Source: Myxococcales bacterium
GTDB lineage: Bacteria; UBA10199; 2-02-FULL-44-16; JAAZCA01
Reading direction: 5' to 3'
Length of the DNA stretch: 64,000 bases
NCBI GenBank assembly: GCA_012513515.1
Contig: JAAZCA010000029.1
Span: 181,466-245,465 of the forward strand
A model generated the notes under the pieces. It was given only the letters and a program-made list of their open reading frames with translations, was not told the DNA's origin and made no database searches. Made by a program: the position numbers and the translations under genes. This document shows, one piece after another, positions 43,338 to 51,734 of this stretch; position 1 is the stretch's first letter; each line of letters starts with the position of its first letter.

Positions 43338-44141
43338 TTACGGCCGGGCTTCAAACTTGAGCGTCGAGTCCTGTTTTATCTGCTGCTTGATATTTCCGCG
43401 CAGCAGAAAACTTTTCTGCAGGGCCAGCGTTACCTTGTTAACCTCTTCAAGCCCGCGACGCGCCTCGACTATCGCGTCCCTGATCTCAGGACTCGCTTTA
43501 TCGACCTCGCCAAGAATATGATTCAGATGCCCCATCGCCGAACTCAATTTATCGTAAAGATCGCGGCGCTCGAGGAGAAGTTTCATGCTGGAGTCATTTT
43601 TCGTCATCGCATCAACTATTCCCTTCGTGGCCGTGCTTACGTTGGCAAGGGAAAGCATGAGATCCCCTTTGGGATCGCCGAGGGCCGCTATCAGCGAAGT
43701 CGCCTGTTCTATCAGGTCATCAAGGCCTGCTGCCTCCGCCCCTTCGGTCGGAATAAGACTGCCGGGCGCAAGTGCTGGAGCGGCTGGATCGCCGGGGATC
43801 AGAGCCATCACAGCAGAGCCTACGATTGGACGCAGAACTCTGACACTACTACCTTCCCTGACTCTGTCGGCATACTGATCGAAAAGCTGAATCTGCATCT
43901 CTACACGATTATTCGAATCTAGCACAACGCGCCCTATCCGACCGGCCTCCAGATCGTTGATGACGACGAGCGAGCCTGGCTTCAAACCAGAAGCGCTTTG
44001 AAGATTTGCCGTGTAACGAACATACCCCTGAAACCAGCGCTGCCCGCGTGCGACGAGCATCAGGAGCACGACTACCATCAGTGCGGCGATGATGACGAAA
44101 AGGCCGACTATCTTTTGAAGATGTTTGAATTTAAAAATCAT
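43338..44141 (-). CDS. mlaD: MCE-domain lipid transport protein, MlaD-like
   Basis: Periplasmic substrate-binding component of an Mla-type lipid transporter. The 267-residue product has one N-terminal membrane anchor (about 11-30). An MCE domain follows (FQGYVRYTANLQSASGLKPG, VVINDLEAGRIGRVVLDSNN, SSVRVLRPIVGSAVMALIPG). A helical C-terminal region (about 150-260) may form a needle or coiled coil. The stop codon is joined directly to repeat island 6. It is separated from mlaF by island 7, although the three genes normally form one tight operon. Confidence 0.88.
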   Translation of the reverse strand: MIFKFKHLQKIVGLFVIIAALMVVVLLMLVARGQRWFQGYVRYTANLQSASGLKPGSLVVINDLEAGRIGRVVLDSNNRVEMQIQLFDQYADRVREGSSVRVLRPIVGSAVMALIPGDPAAPALAPGSLIPTEGAEAAGLDDLIEQATSLIAALGDPKGDLMLSLANVSTATKGIVDAMTKNDSSMKLLLERRDLYDKLSSAMGHLNHILGEVDKASPEIRDAIVEARRGLEEVNKVTLALQKSFLLRGNIKQQIKQDSTLKFEARP

Positions 44142-44153
44142 AATTTCTCCTCA

Positions 44154-44170
44154 TTCCGGGGACGCGTACC
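44154..44170 (-). repeat. 5' leader motif, copy B (before mlaD)
   Basis: TTCCGGGGACGCGTACC, 13 nt before the mlaD ATG, matches the motif before the TPR lipoprotein gene (43081-43097) in all but two positions. Both are in the same orientation relative to their gene. Confidence 0.5.
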
Positions 44171-44172
44171 CG

Positions 44173-44322
44173 CTTCGCGTGAACATACCCCCGCTGATAG
44201 TCACGGCAGCTAGTGGATCCCCGTCAACATCATGCGGGGACGACAATCACAGCGCCATTCCCGCAGTTGTAGGCGGGAATCCCGTTCCGACCGTTCACCA
44301 GTTACGAGTCACAAGTCACGGT
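44173..44322. repeat. mosaic intergenic repeat island 7
   Basis: It fills the mlaF-mlaD gap. On the minus strand it starts inside the mlaF stop (AAACCGTGACTTGTGACTCG). GGTGAACGGTCGG, GGATTCCCGCCTAC/GCGGGAATGGC, ATGATGTTGACGGGGATCC and GCTGCCGTGACT follow. The CTAGAAG module is missing in this short copy. Confidence 0.83.
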
Positions 44323-44957
44323 TTTATCTCCACCACCCTATCCACCAGCGGTTCAAGAAAAGTGAGATCGCCCGAAGCGATGAGACATAGCGCTCCGGCA
44401 TCCCTCTTTTTTCTCAAAATCTCGGAAAAAAGTTTTTTGTAGCGCCCGTCCGAGACCTGATTCGGCTCGTCGCAGAAAAATGCGCCCTTGGCGCAAATTT
44501 CGGCGCGAAGCAGTGAGACGCGGCGCTTTATGCCATATGAGAGGGCCGCAGGAATCATCATCGAATACTCGCCGAGCCCGCCTCGCACGATGGCATCAGC
44601 TGCAAACTTGGCAGCGGCAGATTTATCTCCCATGGAATATTCCACCGGCAGCTGTAAATTCCGCTCGACGCTCATATTTGAAATTAAAGCTGCATCCTGA
44701 AAATCGAAGCCTGTCTTTCCCCTTAGAGAGTTCATCTCACGGTTGCCCAGCGACCAAAAATCATCCCCATCGACCCGAATTACACCGCAAATAGGCCGTA
44801 GAAGGAGTGAAATAATTTTCAGGAGAGTGCTTTTCCCGCATCCTGAAGATCCCACGATGCCAACGATCTCTCCCGACTGAAAGCGGTCGGAAAAATCCTC
44901 TATCAGAAGACGCCCGCCATCGTACCTAAATGAAACATTTTCAAGGGAAATCTCCAA
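44316..44957 (-). CDS. mlaF: ABC transporter ATPase, MlaF-like, with altered motifs
   Basis: Cytoplasmic ATPase expected to drive the MlaE permease. The 213-residue product has Walker A GSSGCGKSTLL, a Q-loop region (FDFQDAALISNMSVERNL) and Walker B AFFCDEP. Two motifs are unusual. The signature reads LSYGIKRRVSL instead of LSGGxxxR. The H-loop reads LIASGDLTF, so the switch His of the usual SHD is Gly. Length is below the roughly 250 residues of common MlaF proteins. Context (13 nt after mlaE, before mlaD) supports the assignment. The final Lys-Pro-stop is encoded by the repeat unit AAACCGTGACT. ATP turnover may be slow or need a partner; that is inference. Confidence 0.82.
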   Translation of the reverse strand: MEISLENVSFRYDGGRLLIEDFSDRFQSGEIVGIVGSSGCGKSTLLKIISLLLRPICGVIRVDGDDFWSLGNREMNSLRGKTGFDFQDAALISNMSVERNLQLPVEYSMGDKSAAAKFAADAIVRGGLGEYSMMIPAALSYGIKRRVSLLRAEICAKGAFFCDEPNQVSDGRYKKLFSEILRKKRDAGALCLIASGDLTFLEPLVDRVVEIKP

Positions 44958-44969
44958 ATCAAGACTCCT

Positions 44970-45755
44970 TCAGATGTAGAAAAAAAGTGTTATCAATATA
45001 TTGGACAAAAAGCAGAGGTATATCGATGTAACTACGGCCTTGGTAGTCACCTGCGGAATCTCGGTAAAGGAATATCTGACTGTGAAACCAGCGTAACAAC
45101 ATATCGTGGCTACGATCACGCCAAAGACTGCGCATTTGACTCCGCTGACGGCGACGTCCCAGAATCCTATGGCCGCGGAGAGATTGGCGATATAAGTCCC
45201 AAAAGGTATATCGACCATGAACCTAGCGAAAAAGTATCCTCCGAAAAGTGCAATTGTGTTGAAATAAAAGGATAGCGCAGCGATAGCGACCGCAACCCCT
45301 ATAATCCTAGGAAGAGCGATGAAACGCAGCGGGTTTATTCCCATAGATTCTATCGCTTCGACCTCGTGATTTACCGTCATATAACCTATTTCAGTTGAAA
45401 TTGCGGTGCCGGATCGTCCGATGACGATAAAGGCTGTAAGCAGCGGACCGAGCTCCCGGACAACGACTATAACCAGGATAGTGCCAATCGCCGACTCCCC
45501 CCCCAATCCGGGAAGTATGGAAAAAGTTTCAAGGATGACGACTCCACCGATTATAAGAGCTATGGCAGTGATTATTTTCAAAGCCTCCACACCGGTAAAG
45601 AGAATCTGCCGCATGATGATGTCTAAAACCATCGCGGGTGCAACTCTCCTCTCGCACCATGCGCTTTTTAGGATTAATACAAAAAAAGCCCCTAGCTCCG
45701 AAATTTTGGAGAGAGTGGCGATTGATACAGCGCCTGTTCTGTCGAGAAAAGACAT
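44970..45755 (-). CDS. mlaE: MlaE-type ABC transporter permease
   Basis: Inner-membrane permease for phospholipid or sterol-like substrates between the membranes. The 261-residue product has an interfacial N-terminal helix and about five membrane segments. It has the MlaE landmarks VVRELGPLLTAFIVIGRSGT and GYMTVNHEVEAIESMGINPL, with AISTEI between them. Length is standard. No Shine-Dalgarno site precedes the ATG, and a promoter with its -10 box only 6 nt upstream suggests a leaderless message. It is the first gene of the mla group. Confidence 0.93.
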   Translation of the reverse strand: MSFLDRTGAVSIATLSKISELGAFFVLILKSAWCERRVAPAMVLDIIMRQILFTGVEALKIITAIALIIGGVVILETFSILPGLGGESAIGTILVIVVVRELGPLLTAFIVIGRSGTAISTEIGYMTVNHEVEAIESMGINPLRFIALPRIIGVAVAIAALSFYFNTIALFGGYFFARFMVDIPFGTYIANLSAAIGFWDVAVSGVKCAVFGVIVATICCYAGFTVRYSFTEIPQVTTKAVVTSIYLCFLSNILITLFFYI

Positions 45756-45761
45756 GCGCCG

Positions 45762-45789
45762 CTTATATCATAGAAGCGAGAAAGTGCAA
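45762..45789 (-). promoter_or_regulatory. mlaE promoter, likely leaderless transcript
   Basis: The minus strand has TTGCAC (45789-45784), a 16-nt spacer, TATAAG (45767-45762), then six bases and the ATG at 45755. Transcription starting 7 nt after the -10 box would begin at the A of the start codon. There is no ribosome site, in keeping with a leaderless mRNA. Confidence 0.55.
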
Positions 45790-45794
45790 TAAGG

Positions 45795-45990
45795 AGTAAG
45801 GTTGAGGTCAACGGTTAAAGGTGAAAGGTCAAAGGAAATCAGGCGTAGGGCGTAAGGCTCAAGGCGTGAGGGAAAAGCAGAAGTGAGAAGTCAGAAGCGA
45901 GGAGCTAGATTTATGCGGGCGAGGTTTTTCTAGCTTCTAGCATCTCACCTCTAGCTTCTGTTTTTACGCCCGTCACCGGTCACGAGTCAT
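45795..45990. repeat. mosaic intergenic repeat island 8
   Basis: It lies between the yitT stop and the mlaE promoter. On the minus strand it runs from CATGACTCGTGACCGGTGAC through CTAGAAG heptamers (45880-45960) to GGCGTAA-type units (45838-45870, seen as GGCGTAGGGCGTAAGG on plus). It ends with TTGACCTTTCACC-type units next to TTGAGG. The hairpin modules are absent, so it is almost pure heptamer sequence. Confidence 0.82.
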
Positions 45991-45995
45991 GGAAG

Positions 45996-46871
45996 TTAAA
46001 TCGGCATCGCTTTGAAGCCCTTCCCCATGACCTCGCTGACCTCCGCTATGGTCATAAACGCATGGGGGTCGGCGGATTGGACATAGAACTTCACCCGGGC
46101 GAGCTGACGAATTGAGACGATACAGTAGATGACCTTCTGCTTTCTACCCATATACGCACCCTCGCCATCGAGGAAGGTCACGCCGCGATTCAGCTTCTTC
46201 ATGATTAGATCGGCGATCCTGTGAGGCTCATCGCTTATTATAAATACCGCCCTTCTTCTATCGAAGCCGAGCATGATTTTATCGAGTGCCATCGAGGAGC
46301 AAAATTGAACGACAACCGAATAGAGCGCAACGTGCAGACCATAAATCAGTCCAAGCGAAAGCAAAACAATGGCGTTAAAAACAAAGGCTATCGTGCCTAT
46401 GCTCATCGACCATCGTTTTCTGATTACCGCCGCTACGATATCGATTCCGCCATGAGAGCTATTGGTCCTAAAGACCAGTCCGGTGCCACCTCCGGATAGC
46501 GCCCCCCCTATCACTGCCGACAGAAGGGGCTCCGGCGCCCATCCCATCTTGCTCATCCACACCGTGGAATAAAGACCCAGTGAAAGGGTTATCGTTCCGA
46601 AAAGACTTCCTATTATGAAAGAACGGCTGAGGTAGATTATCCCGAAAATAAAGACGGGGATGTTCAGAACAAGAACATAAGTTCCCACTTCATACCCTGT
46701 GAGATATGATGCAAACTGTGAAAGCCCGCTGACGCCACCGGAAAGAAATTTGTGCGGTATCAAAAAAACGCTAACCCCTACGGAGGTAATCGCCGAACCA
46801 ATGATGATGATCAGAATATTTTTAAGGATTCCAACAAATCCTATCTTATCTGCCCCGAATATTTTTTTCAT
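45996..46871 (-). CDS. YitT family membrane protein (DUF161/DUF2179)
   Basis: Function unknown; a common inner-membrane family. The ATG at 46871 with AAGGAG 6 nt upstream gives 291 residues. There are five or six membrane segments with repeated YitT motifs (SVFLIPHKFLSGGVSGLSQF, GTGLVFRTNSSHGGIDIVA). A cytosolic C-terminal DUF2179-type domain follows (RGVTFLDGEGAYMGRKQKVI, VYSIVSIRQLAR-like segment). The spacer to the upstream RND gene holds the short island 9, and its own stop is followed by island 8. Confidence 0.9.
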   Translation of the reverse strand: MKKIFGADKIGFVGILKNILIIIIGSAITSVGVSVFLIPHKFLSGGVSGLSQFASYLTGYEVGTYVLVLNIPVFIFGIIYLSRSFIIGSLFGTITLSLGLYSTVWMSKMGWAPEPLLSAVIGGALSGGGTGLVFRTNSSHGGIDIVAAVIRKRWSMSIGTIAFVFNAIVLLSLGLIYGLHVALYSVVVQFCSSMALDKIMLGFDRRRAVFIISDEPHRIADLIMKKLNRGVTFLDGEGAYMGRKQKVIYCIVSIRQLARVKFYVQSADPHAFMTIAEVSEVMGKGFKAMPI

Positions 46872-46884
46872 CGCGAGCTCCTTT

Positions 46885-46918
46885 TCACCAGTCACCAGTC
46901 ACCAGCCACCAGTTACAC
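46885..46918. repeat. short heptamer island 9
   Basis: TCACCAGTCACCAGTCACC followed by AGCCACCAGTTAC is about four tandem copies of the 7-mer CACCAGT. It joins the RND gene stop directly to the ribosome site of yitT. It is the purest tandem heptamer copy in the window. Confidence 0.85.
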
Positions 46919-46922
46919 CTCC

Positions 46923-49589
46923 CTACCTGCTTCTATTCCCGTAATTGAATGCCTTGGCTATCGACGGAAGAACTATCATAGTCGCAGCAAGACACGCAGC
47001 TGATGCTATCGCCATTATCTTCCCGAGACTCGCAATGCCGCGATGCGATGCGATCACCATCGCTCCGAAACCTATTGCATTCGTAAGAGCTGTAAGAACC
47101 ACCGCCTTGGCAGTCGAACTAGTCATGGCGGAAAGAGATTTCTCCAATCTCAGCCTGTGCACCATATGCACACCGAAATCGACGCCTATTCCGATCAAAA
47201 TCGGAATCGCAAAAAAGTTTGCCATGTTGAATGGTATGCCGAAAAATCCCATTCCGCCGAGAAGCCACAGCAACCCTATCGCAAGAGGAGATACTGCCAT
47301 GACAGCGGATTTTACGGACCTGAAATCTATAAGGACCAGAACGAATATCACGACAAAAGCGAGTATTGCAGAACGCAAAAATGTTTCGCGCATCATCTTG
47401 GCAGATTCATAAACACTTATCGGGGTTCCAAAAACCTCCGGATGCACACTCCTTATATCAGAAACAAAATGTTCCAAAGCGACGGGGTCCCAGATATCCT
47501 CCTTAGGATAGATAAACATGGAATACCTTCCCTTGGGGCTGACAAAGCGCCTTAGGATATCCGCCGGAAGATCCTTCTCCGATATAGTAGTAGGATCCAT
47601 ACCACTGGCAAGGATCTCTATGCTGTTGTGCAAATCCTTGAAGAAATTTTCCTGAAGCGCAGCAACTCTTTTGACTTCTTCCGACGAGGCGGATGATATT
47701 GCGGCGGCGAGGTCAGAAGCCTTCGCACCGAATTTGTCCAACTCCTCGACAGCATCGGCCCTGCCTGCCTTAAAGGCCTCATTCTGTAGAAGCATCAGGT
47801 TATCTGAAAGATCAGTCAGCGACGACGAAAGAGCTGCCGCATCGAGTTCGCCGGAAAGCGGACTGAAAAGCAGATTTGCAAAGGCCGGGGCTATACCTTC
47901 AATTATCTGAATTTTTGCAAGCTGGTGTTCAGGGACTATCCGCTCAACATCATCAACCTTTCTCACGCTTGGCCGCATCTCGAATTCTTTTGCCAGCTCG
48001 TGCGACTTCTGAGCGCTCTCCGTCACCGCCCTGGCAAACCAGGTTGTCTCCGAAGACTTCTCCATTATGATATGTTCATACTTTACTGATTCCAGACCAT
48101 CTGCCTGTAAGTTAAGCAGGTTGTTATCGAATCCGGTCTTAGGCGCAAAAACGACCGCTACCACGCTGAGGATGAGAGCCGCAATCCCAAGCACCCATGT
48201 TTTGCGATAAGCAAAAGAAAGATATGGCATCGCGAATGGTTTCACCTTCTTGAGATCCATCGGCGCGCGTCTTCTGTCGCGTATAATGATCATGGCCGGC
48301 AGAACGATCAACATACTGGTGAGGCAGAGCAGTATTCCGCTTGCGGCTATGAATCCTAGCTGGGCGAGCGCAGTGAAATCCGTCCACATGATGGTTAAAA
48401 ATGCCGCGGATGTGGTAAGAGCGCTGGTAAGATCTGCCCTTCCTGAAGTCGCAAGCGCTTTAGCGATGGAGGAATCTATCTCCCCGCTTTCGGACAGATA
48501 CTCCTGATATCTGGCAACTATATGTATCGCATATTCGATCGAGGCGCCAATCAGGATAAGAGTGAAGACTATCGATAGAATATTGAGCGTTCCATAGACG
48601 ACCGATACAAGGCCGAAGGTCCAGGATATCCCCATTATAAGCGATGTCATCGCAAGCATGGGCCTGCTGAAGCTTCCGAAGAAGAGGACGAAGAGCATTC
48701 CCACAAGTACAATGGCAAGAAGTGTGGCACGCGTCGTATCGCGGTCGGATGTTTGCATCTCGTCGGCTGAAAGCACCGGCCTTCCAGTAAGCCCAGCACT
48801 GATGTCGGCAAAATCCGACTCGCTCTTCGTCTGTTTTATCGCGGCACGAATATCGGCCAGCGGCTTTTCTATCACTGACATCGTCGTAAAATCTTTGTCA
48901 GGCATGATCATGATGAGATACAGATCGCCATTTCTGTAATAGCCGTCGGAATCGAAGGTCTCATCCCCTCCGAAAAAAACCGATTCGAGCCCTGCTCCAG
49001 AAGTTTTACCGCCGGCAAGCGCAGCGGAAATATTATCCAGCATGCTGTCGATAAAAGTGAAGCCCTGTGAGAGTTTTCCCTCGTCATCTTTTGAAACAGG
49101 TTCTCTTACTTTCGAGGTGAGGGCGCTTATGAGTTCAGCAAAACTATGCCAGCTGGCTATATTTTTTGCGGAAAAGGCCCCCTCCGTGAGCATCCCCTTG
49201 AGAGTCGTAAGCTGGTCGGTAGTCAGATACAGGAGAAAATTCTTTTCGAGCACAGGGTTTTCTATCTTCCATATCACCTGGCTGAGTCCATCGATCCCAT
49301 GAAGCCGCCCCGCAAGCGAGGAAATGAAACGCTTTGCCCTTTCAGGATTTCCCTCCGATTCGACCACCACATAGAGATATTCCTCGTCCCCGAACTCATC
49401 AAGAAAATCGAGATAGCGCCTGCTGTAATCGAGGTCGCGAGAGACGAGATCATCCTGGTTGGCGTTCAGCTTCAGGGTCAATGACGCATATACTGCGGAA
49501 AAAACCGTCAAAAGGAGCGCGGCTACGACTATCTTCCATGGATGCGCCGACACAAATCCGGCAATCGATTTAAAACATCTGGTTTTCAT
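46923..49589 (-). CDS. RND/MMPL superfamily exporter, HpnN-like
   Basis: The 888-residue product has the plan of the hydrophobe exporter (HAE-3/MMPL) group: an N-terminal membrane segment, a large periplasmic domain, a sterol-sensing-like bundle (FTLILIGASIEYAIHIVARY), a second periplasmic domain and a second bundle (FFAIPILIGIGVDFGVHMVH). The two bundle motifs repeat each other, as expected. Length is close to HpnN, which moves hopanoids to the outer membrane. The adjacent isoprenoid gene dxs and the nearby mla genes agree with a lipid role. No hopanoid synthesis gene (for example shc) lies in the window, so the substrate is inferred. Confidence 0.85.
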   Translation of the reverse strand: MKTRCFKSIAGFVSAHPWKIVVAALLLTVFSAVYASLTLKLNANQDDLVSRDLDYSRRYLDFLDEFGDEEYLYVVVESEGNPERAKRFISSLAGRLHGIDGLSQVIWKIENPVLEKNFLLYLTTDQLTTLKGMLTEGAFSAKNIASWHSFAELISALTSKVREPVSKDDEGKLSQGFTFIDSMLDNISAALAGGKTSGAGLESVFFGGDETFDSDGYYRNGDLYLIMIMPDKDFTTMSVIEKPLADIRAAIKQTKSESDFADISAGLTGRPVLSADEMQTSDRDTTRATLLAIVLVGMLFVLFFGSFSRPMLAMTSLIMGISWTFGLVSVVYGTLNILSIVFTLILIGASIEYAIHIVARYQEYLSESGEIDSSIAKALATSGRADLTSALTTSAAFLTIMWTDFTALAQLGFIAASGILLCLTSMLIVLPAMIIIRDRRRAPMDLKKVKPFAMPYLSFAYRKTWVLGIAALILSVVAVVFAPKTGFDNNLLNLQADGLESVKYEHIIMEKSSETTWFARAVTESAQKSHELAKEFEMRPSVRKVDDVERIVPEHQLAKIQIIEGIAPAFANLLFSPLSGELDAAALSSSLTDLSDNLMLLQNEAFKAGRADAVEELDKFGAKASDLAAAISSASSEEVKRVAALQENFFKDLHNSIEILASGMDPTTISEKDLPADILRRFVSPKGRYSMFIYPKEDIWDPVALEHFVSDIRSVHPEVFGTPISVYESAKMMRETFLRSAILAFVVIFVLVLIDFRSVKSAVMAVSPLAIGLLWLLGGMGFFGIPFNMANFFAIPILIGIGVDFGVHMVHRLRLEKSLSAMTSSTAKAVVLTALTNAIGFGAMVIASHRGIASLGKIMAIASAACLAATMIVLPSIAKAFNYGNRSR

Positions 49590-49607
49590 TGAAGCCTCCG
49601 GAAGAAA

Positions 49608-51506
49608 CTATCTACGGGGAGAAGATATATGAAGAACGGAATCAGAAGATCTCTCCGCGTTTTCGGAAATAACCGCACTGACTATGGCATCGGCGTAGAG
49701 GTCGTGCATTCTATGCAACTCAGGAATGGCCCCCTGCTCAACGAAGATATCGTCATATCCAAATCTAAGGACCGATATTTCTTCGAACCCTCTGTCGCTT
49801 AGAAGTTCGAGCACCGCCGATCCAAAGCCGCCCGCCTTCATACCATCCTCTATGGTGATAAAACGGCGGCATCTCTTGGCCATCCTTAGAATGCAGGACT
49901 CATCCAGCGGCTTGACAAATCTCGCATCAACCACGGCAGCATCTATACCCCGAAGCTTGAGCGATGACGCGGCGTCCACCGCTACCTTGAGCATATTCCC
50001 AGCTGAAAAAATAACACAGTCCGGTTTTTCCGGATCCCCTATCGTCACCGATTTTCCAAATGGAATAGGCTCTGGACTGGCGGAAACAGCAACGCCGGTC
50101 CCTTTCCCTCTGGGATATCTTATCGCCACAGGCCCTTTATACGTCATGGCCGAAAACAGCATCCTCGAAAGCTCCTCCTCATCGGATGGCGCCATGATAG
50201 TCATATTCGGAATAGATCTCAAAAAACTTAGATCGAAAACTCCATGATGCGTAGGGCCGTCATCACCTACGACTCCCGCTCTGTCGATCGCGAAGATGAC
50301 AGGCAAATTCTGGAGAGCGACATCGTGTATCACTTGGTCGAATGAGCGTTGCAGAAAACTGGAATAAACAGCAAAGACCGGGCGAAAACCACGTGTCGCA
50401 AGACCTGCTGCGAATACCGTGGCATGCTGCTCAGCTATTCCAACATCGTAATATCTACCTGGAAATCTATCGCGCACCTTGTCAAGTCCGGTACCGCTGG
50501 GCATAGCGGCGGTTATAGCGATCACGCGGCTATCCTGTTGCATCAACCTGCAGAGCGAATCGCTAAACGCGGCGGTATATGTAGGACGAGGATCATTGGG
50601 ATCGGAAAGCGGATCGCCTGTGTTTATGTCAAATTTGGATATCCCATGATATTTCGAAGGGTCTTTTTCGGCCGGGGCGTACCCCTTCCCCTTCTTCGTT
50701 ATAACATGAAGCAGAACGGGCTGCGACTTATCGGGGCTCTTGTCGATATCATCGGATATATTTTTCAGTGTTTCTACAAGCGATTTGTAGTCGTGGCCAT
50801 CTATCGGACCGATGTATCTGAAACCGAAGGCCTCGAACAGACTCCCTGCCAGAAAAAAATCCTTCACTACGAGCGCCGCCCTTCTGGTCAAATCCACAAG
50901 ATTGAGCTCTTTGGTCGAAACTATGTTGAGCAGGGTCTTCACATCGCGCTTGATACGGTTGTAGGTCGGATTGGTGAGGCCGCGATTCATGAATCGGGCT
51001 ATGGCGCCGACGTTCTTGTCGATCGACATCTGATTGTCGTTTAGCACCACTATCAGGTTTTTGTTCTGAATGTGTCCTGCGTTATTCATCCCTTCGAATG
51101 CAAGACCTCCAGTCAACGAACCATCCCCTATCACGGCGATGGTCTTGCTCTTATCGCCGGAAAGGCGTTTTGCCTCGGCGATTCCCAGCGCTGCGGAAAT
51201 GGAGGTCGAGCTGTGCCCTGTGCCAAACGGATCATGCTCGCTCTCCTCGCGCTTCGGAAAACCTGAAAGGCCGCCGCGCATCCTTATCGTGTGAAAGCGA
51301 TCGCCGCGGCCTGTAAGTATCTTGTGGGCATAGGCCTGATGTCCGACATCCCATATGATGGAATCTTCGGGGCTTTTAAAAACCTCGTGCAGTGCTGTAG
51401 AGAGTTCAACAACACCGAGGCTCGGCGCAAGATGCCCGCCGTTTTTAGATGAGATCTCTATGATCCGATTTCTTAAATTTTCCAGATCTTCATTTGTATA
51501 TGCCAT
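49608..51506 (-). CDS. dxs: 1-deoxy-D-xylulose-5-phosphate synthase
   Basis: First step of the MEP isoprenoid pathway, thiamine diphosphate dependent. The ATG at 51506 has GAGGA 7 nt upstream and gives 632 residues. The open frame to 51572 only adds repeat-derived codons. Landmarks: KNGGHLAPSLGVVELSTALH, TGHSSTSISAALGIAEAK, IGDGSLTGGLAFEGMNNAG (cofactor motif), DVGIAEQHATVFAAGLATRG and FAIDRAGVVGDDGPTHHGVF. The N-terminus is about 30 residues shorter than many Dxs but retains the catalytic core. The RND gene follows after 18 nt, implying one transcript. Confidence 0.96.
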   Translation of the reverse strand: MAYTNEDLENLRNRIIEISSKNGGHLAPSLGVVELSTALHEVFKSPEDSIIWDVGHQAYAHKILTGRGDRFHTIRMRGGLSGFPKREESEHDPFGTGHSSTSISAALGIAEAKRLSGDKSKTIAVIGDGSLTGGLAFEGMNNAGHIQNKNLIVVLNDNQMSIDKNVGAIARFMNRGLTNPTYNRIKRDVKTLLNIVSTKELNLVDLTRRAALVVKDFFLAGSLFEAFGFRYIGPIDGHDYKSLVETLKNISDDIDKSPDKSQPVLLHVITKKGKGYAPAEKDPSKYHGISKFDINTGDPLSDPNDPRPTYTAAFSDSLCRLMQQDSRVIAITAAMPSGTGLDKVRDRFPGRYYDVGIAEQHATVFAAGLATRGFRPVFAVYSSFLQRSFDQVIHDVALQNLPVIFAIDRAGVVGDDGPTHHGVFDLSFLRSIPNMTIMAPSDEEELSRMLFSAMTYKGPVAIRYPRGKGTGVAVSASPEPIPFGKSVTIGDPEKPDCVIFSAGNMLKVAVDAASSLKLRGIDAAVVDARFVKPLDESCILRMAKRCRRFITIEDGMKAGGFGSAVLELLSDRGFEEISVLRFGYDDIFVEQGAIPELHRMHDLYADAIVSAVISENAERSSDSVLHISSPRR

Positions 51507-51542
51507 GTTTATATCCTCAAGTGAAGCTAGGCCGAAAATACC

Positions 51543-51734
51543 GACCATGAACAATTGACCATCGACCGACATCTCTAGCTTCTGTTTTTCCGCCAGTCAC
51601 CAGTTACGGTTGTTACGGGATCCCCGATTAAAGCACTCGGGGATGACGACCATACTGTCATTCCCGCATGATTTAAGCCGCCGCTACCGCGGGGTTCCGA
51701 CCGTTCACCAGTTACGAGTCACCAGTCACGGCTT
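51543..51734. repeat. mosaic intergenic repeat island 10
   Basis: On the minus strand it starts at the wecA-like stop with AAAGCCGTGACTGGTGACTC. GGTGAACGGTCGG, CGCGGTAGCGGCGG with CGGGAATGAC, ATCCCCGAGTG/ATCGGGGATCC, CGTAACTGGTGACTGG and CAGAAGCTAGAG follow. It ends in GGTCAATTGTTCATGGTCGG about 37 nt before the dxs start. Confidence 0.87.

Noticed and set aside
46885-46918. CACCAGT tandem units as a CRISPR array
   Set aside because: Repeats are 7 nt, tandem and without unique spacers; no cas genes are nearby. The same holds for all other islands.
51507-51572. Longer N-terminus for Dxs
   Set aside because: The extra 22 residues are translated from repeat island sequence and lack a ribosome site; GAGGA supports the ATG at 51506.
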